Shown: positions 60,957 through 64,000 of the stretch, one piece after another
Numbering within the stretch: position 1 is the stretch's first letter
How the letters are laid out: the number at the start of each line of letters is the position of its first letter
Source: Rhododendron vialii
Taxonomy: Eukaryota > Streptophyta > Magnoliopsida > Ericales > Ericaceae
Direction of reading: 5' to 3'
Assembly: GCF_030253575.1 (NCBI RefSeq)
Contig: NC_080559.1
Coordinates: 26,810,501 to 26,874,500, forward strand
Length of the DNA stretch: 64,000 nt
Made by a program: the position numbers and the translations under genes
Notes under the pieces: generated by a model
Databases searched by the model: none
What the model saw: only the letters and a program-made list of their open reading frames with translations
What the model was told of the DNA's origin: nothing

Positions 60957-61040
60957 CAGATTTTTTGGTTAGTTCCGTGGTAACTTGTTTCCAGCCCACT
61001 CATCGCGGCTGAGTTCGAATCCCAGCAGTAGCCTTTTTTT
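60957..61040 (+). mobile_element. SINE head (tRNA-like) fragment
   Basis: GGTTAGTTCCGTGG (60967-60980) and GAGTTCGAATCCC (61011-61023) fit the A and B boxes of a tRNA-type polymerase III promoter at normal spacing. It does not fold as a proper tRNA, and AGTAGCC plus a T run follow. Probably a truncated SINE. Confidence 0.5.
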
Positions 61041-63229
61041 TAAAAGTGTTTATTGGTCAAAAAATGAATGTATTGTTGGACTTTTGGAGCTACCAAGTAT
61101 CACGCTTGAGTCTAAGAGGATACAAGGGAAAAACACAAGACCACTTGAACCAAACCATTTGTGTTGCTCAACTCAAACTGAAAAAATATATACACAGATA
61201 TTGTCATTTTTGTTGTTTAATTGCCAAAGCATGTAGGGCCCCCCTCTTCACAATTTTGCCTAGGGCCCCCAAATACCTTGGGCCGGCCCTGTCTCTAGTC
61301 TATGATTTGCCCAACCAAAAGTTGCAAACCCACAATGAGTTAACATGACCAATTAATTAACTCCATGCAATCATTTTCTAATATATGACAAAATTCACAT
61401 GAAAATTTTGTGTAACTTGAGTTTCTGAGCACCTGCTTTTCCCCAGCAAAGAAAAGACAATCCGATGGCAAGTTCTTCATCCCAACTTAACCTACTACAC
61501 CCATCCTCAGGATTATGAAGCAAATGTGGATACGACTTCCTTGGAGCTAGGGATGGGCAGCGTAGTGTAAGGAATTTACAGAAGTTGCTTTTTCTCATGC
61601 ATGTAATCATGTATTAAAGAAAAAACATGAGTTGTGTGGGAGCCGAAAGGCCAAGGCATACCGTCCAACGGCAGAATGCAAAATTCTACACCAACAAAAG
61701 GTAATAGTATTATGGAAGATTAGCCAACAAAGCTCAACAACAAAAAGTTTAGGAAACAGTGTCAGGGATGCATAAGCACCCCCTCCCATATCTCTTCGAC
61801 CCTTCTTTCCATACTTTCAAAATCCCATACTTTCTTCTTAAAATATTTCAAAAGCGCTCTAACCCCAACCTAAGCACTTTATAAAGGTACATCACAGACA
61901 TTACCACACCGTCCATGCATTAACATGTGTGCTAGATAGCTTAATGTACATAATTGAGTTTGTTGCATAACACCTTAAGCTTCTGGCTTGATCTAACATA
62001 GCATCAACACTCTGGTTTCTGGGAGGCCTTTGGGTCAAGTCTCTGTATTCACATTCTGTTTTTTCTGTATGTATGATATTCGCGTCTCTATGTGCAAGAC
62101 AAGGTTGCACGTGAAAGAGGGTGTTGGATAGCATAAACGTTGGACACATTTGCTTAAAGCTGAAGCTTGTGGTAAGTTGACTATCTAACAACGTTGATAT
62201 GGGGTATTGGGGTGATGGTCCAACAATAAACTAGTAAAAAGCCAAGTGTAATACATGAAAGAACTTGTTCCATCTTTACATGAACACACAAATTTAGTCT
62301 TGTCAAGGGCAACCTACTTTGTCACCAGTCAAAGCCACATTTTATGTTCTAGTACCTCCTTAGCTACGTCAAATGACATCTCGTCTAACGCGATGCAGCT
62401 TATTTACACTATAGAAGCTGTGTAATATACCAGGCACAATGACTATGACAACCGAAAAAGGCATGTACACACAAAACAAGGCCATACTGTTCCTTATTTG
62501 TAATTGGCACTCACTGCACATGATGAACAAATTACAGTGTACTTTTACCACTCATTAAAACAAATTTAAGTCACTATCTGTTCTTGCCTAAGCATATTCC
62601 CCAACATTCAACATGTTTAGTTTCCTAGAGGTATCCCCAACATTCAACATGTTTAGATTGCTAGAGGTACCCTTTCCTTAACAGGCATTACTAGTGCTAC
62701 CATTCCACGTAAATTCCTACTGCACAGCAAACTCATAAATTGGGTTCTGAAGTAAAAATCGGCTGAGAAATATAACAAATTCCCCACATAACATCCCCAA
62801 CAACATTCTAGCCACCACATAAATCACTATTTGGAAAATTATAATTAATTTTGGCAATCCTAAAACGGATATGAAGGTTATCTCGCATTGTGAGTTTCCT
62901 TGCAGTTTGTAGACGTTCAAAAAAGACTATTTGATTAAACTATTCAGTATTTGTTTCTGGCTTCATTTTGAGGGGAAAAATAAAATTTGTTTGGTGGACA
63001 ATCTTTGAATCATTGTTTCGTCAAATTTTGTGGAAAAGAACTCAGTTTTGATATAACATCAGGGTAATCCCTCCATATTATCACCACAATCCAAATATAA
63101 AAGGACTGTATTTTCTGGTAGTAGTTTTTAGCACCAAATGAAGCGGCAAACTTACTAAATTTCCTTTAGTGTTATTCCCATTAGGCCATTCTACAATAAT
63201 CCCCCAAACATTATTAAGCTTATACTAAA
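61041..63229. other. Intergenic or untranslated intron, no gene seen
   Basis: A DNA-transposon-like end, GGGCCGGCCCTG, stands at 61280-61291 with no partner found. CCCCAACATTCAACATGTTTAG occurs twice (about 62599 and 62635) as a short tandem repeat of about 36 bp. No coding frame is supported. Confidence 0.5.
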
Positions 63230-63297
63230 ATGCAAACGAAGGACCTACCTCAAAGATCCACACATTCCAAGAAAAAGAAATCCGGACCTAGTTTTCC

Positions 63298-63440
63298 GCA
63301 CCCGAGATTCTCTGAGAAATTGGTGTACCACTGTATCAAGATGTTTTGGGTCGTTAGATTGTGTGAATTTTTATTTCATGTTATAAAACTTTTAAGTGAT
63401 CCAATGGCCGAAAAAGCACCTTGGTACAGATGATTTGATT
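63298..63440 (+). repeat. Third relative of the block C tail
   Basis: GAGAAATTGGTGTACCA and CCAATGGCCGAAAAAGCACC match the end parts of block C at 45560-45690 and 49885-50012, with an extra central stretch. It suggests that the tail of block C is itself a small dispersed element. Confidence 0.5.
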
Positions 63441-63638
63441 CCAGTTGACCGCAAATACACATGCATGGTTCACAAGTACCAAAGAAAATCACAACAAACC
63501 ACATTTCACACATAACCAGCAAAATCAAGCCCACGAAATTGAACAAACATCAAGCAACACAACAACGGAAAATGAAGAAATGAAGAAAACTATTCGTAAT
63601 AATTTGTTGACTATGATCTATGGATTGCAATCAAACCC

Positions 63639-63639
<1 letters not shown>

Positions 63640-63689
<50 letters not shown>
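63640..63689. repeat. GA/CT microsatellite after the CML13/14 stop codon
   Basis: About 50 bp of GA on the plus strand; on the gene strand it is a CT tract beginning about 13 bases after the GTGAGT donor-like site. Confidence 0.95.
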
Positions 63690-63692
<3 letters not shown>

Positions 63693-63706
63693 TTTCACTC
63701 ACGCAA

Positions 63707-64000
63707 TCACTTGGCGACCATCCGGGCAATGAACTCCTCGTACCGGATCTTCCCATCGGATCCAACATCCACCTCACGGATCCACTCGTCAAACTCCGCC
63801 GGATCCAGCTTCTCCCCGATACTAGTCAAAATATGCCTGAGATCCGCCACGACGACGAACCCGGTCCCGTCCTTGTCCAGGACCTTGAACGCGTCCCTCA
63901 GCTGCCGGTCGAAGGGCTCGGGCTTCAAGTGCTTGGACATGAGGTCGAGGAACCGGGGGAAGTCGAAGGGCGCGGCGAGCTTCTCCTCGGCGACGATCGA
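63707..64000 (-). CDS. CML13: Calmodulin-like protein CML13/14 type, partial (5' end beyond the window)
   Basis: The last 97 codons and stop of a minus-strand gene that runs off the right edge. The sequence [20 protein letters not shown], then [20 protein letters not shown], ending FIARMVAK, matches plant CML13/CML14. Two EF-hand loops are visible: [12 protein letters not shown], with Asp instead of Glu at position 12, and [12 protein letters not shown], with Gly at position 3. Both depart from the calmodulin consensus, in keeping with the weak calcium binding known for this pair. In Arabidopsis these proteins bind IQ motifs of myosins and other targets. GC-rich codon use here contrasts with the AT-rich surroundings. 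A CML13/CML14 choice is not possible from the fragment. Confidence 0.93.
   Translation of the reverse strand, partial: SIVAEEKLAAPFDFPRFLDLMSKHLKPEPFDRQLRDAFKVLDKDGTGFVVVADLRHILTSIGEKLDPAEFDEWIREVDVGSDGKIRYEEFIARMVAK

Noticed and set aside
60957-61040. Possible tRNA gene
   Set aside because: A and B boxes are present but no cloverleaf with acceptor and anticodon stems can be drawn; a SINE fragment fits better.

Overview
This window is nuclear DNA from a flowering plant, most likely a woody eudicot. The evidence is short GT-AG introns, plant-specific gene families, an AT-rich intergenic background and many small inverted-repeat transposons, SINEs, L1-type LINEs and LTR-element fossils. The species cannot be named from the sequence alone. 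I see no bacterial-style operon, CRISPR array, tRNA or rRNA gene.

Layout. 1-13.1 kb is gene-poor and full of small non-autonomous elements; one weak candidate gene lies on the minus strand at 9.2-10.9 kb. 13.15-19.07 kb (+) is a complete 14-exon gene for a photolyase-like N-terminal domain fused to an alpha/beta hydrolase. It converges on a complete 17-exon minus-strand gene (19.99-30.15 kb) for mitochondrial octapeptidyl aminopeptidase/intermediate peptidase. 31.85-32.66 kb (+) is an intronless CAF1-type deadenylase gene lying between partly duplicated flanks. 35.8-41.6 kb holds LTR-retroelement fossils. 41.70-44.25 kb (-) is a divergent cytosolic HSP70 that lacks the usual C-terminal tail. 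44.5-50.0 kb is a mosaic of duplicated and inverted non-coding blocks, a MITE with nested palindromes and a second copy of the LTR fossil seen at 35.8 kb. 50.51-54.76 kb (-) is a seven-exon pICln gene whose last intron carries a degraded L1-type LINE. 56.83-58.90 kb (-) is a five-exon gene for 40S ribosomal protein S13 with a typical site II/telo-box promoter. The right edge (63.71-64.00 kb, -) cuts through a CML13/14-type calmodulin-like gene.

The seven confident genes are unrelated housekeeping or stress genes and form no pathway. Exon joins were worked out by hand from splice sites and preserved reading frame, and every join listed keeps frame. I found no convincing new biological system. 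The observations most worth following are: the photolyase/hydrolase fusion (known as a plant family but poorly characterised); the HSP70 with a conserved ATPase domain and a diverged, tail-less substrate-binding half; a repeated palindromic element whose ends look like Helitron 3' ends; CT microsatellites placed directly after splice donors in five genes; and retroposon insertions in the last introns of two host genes.
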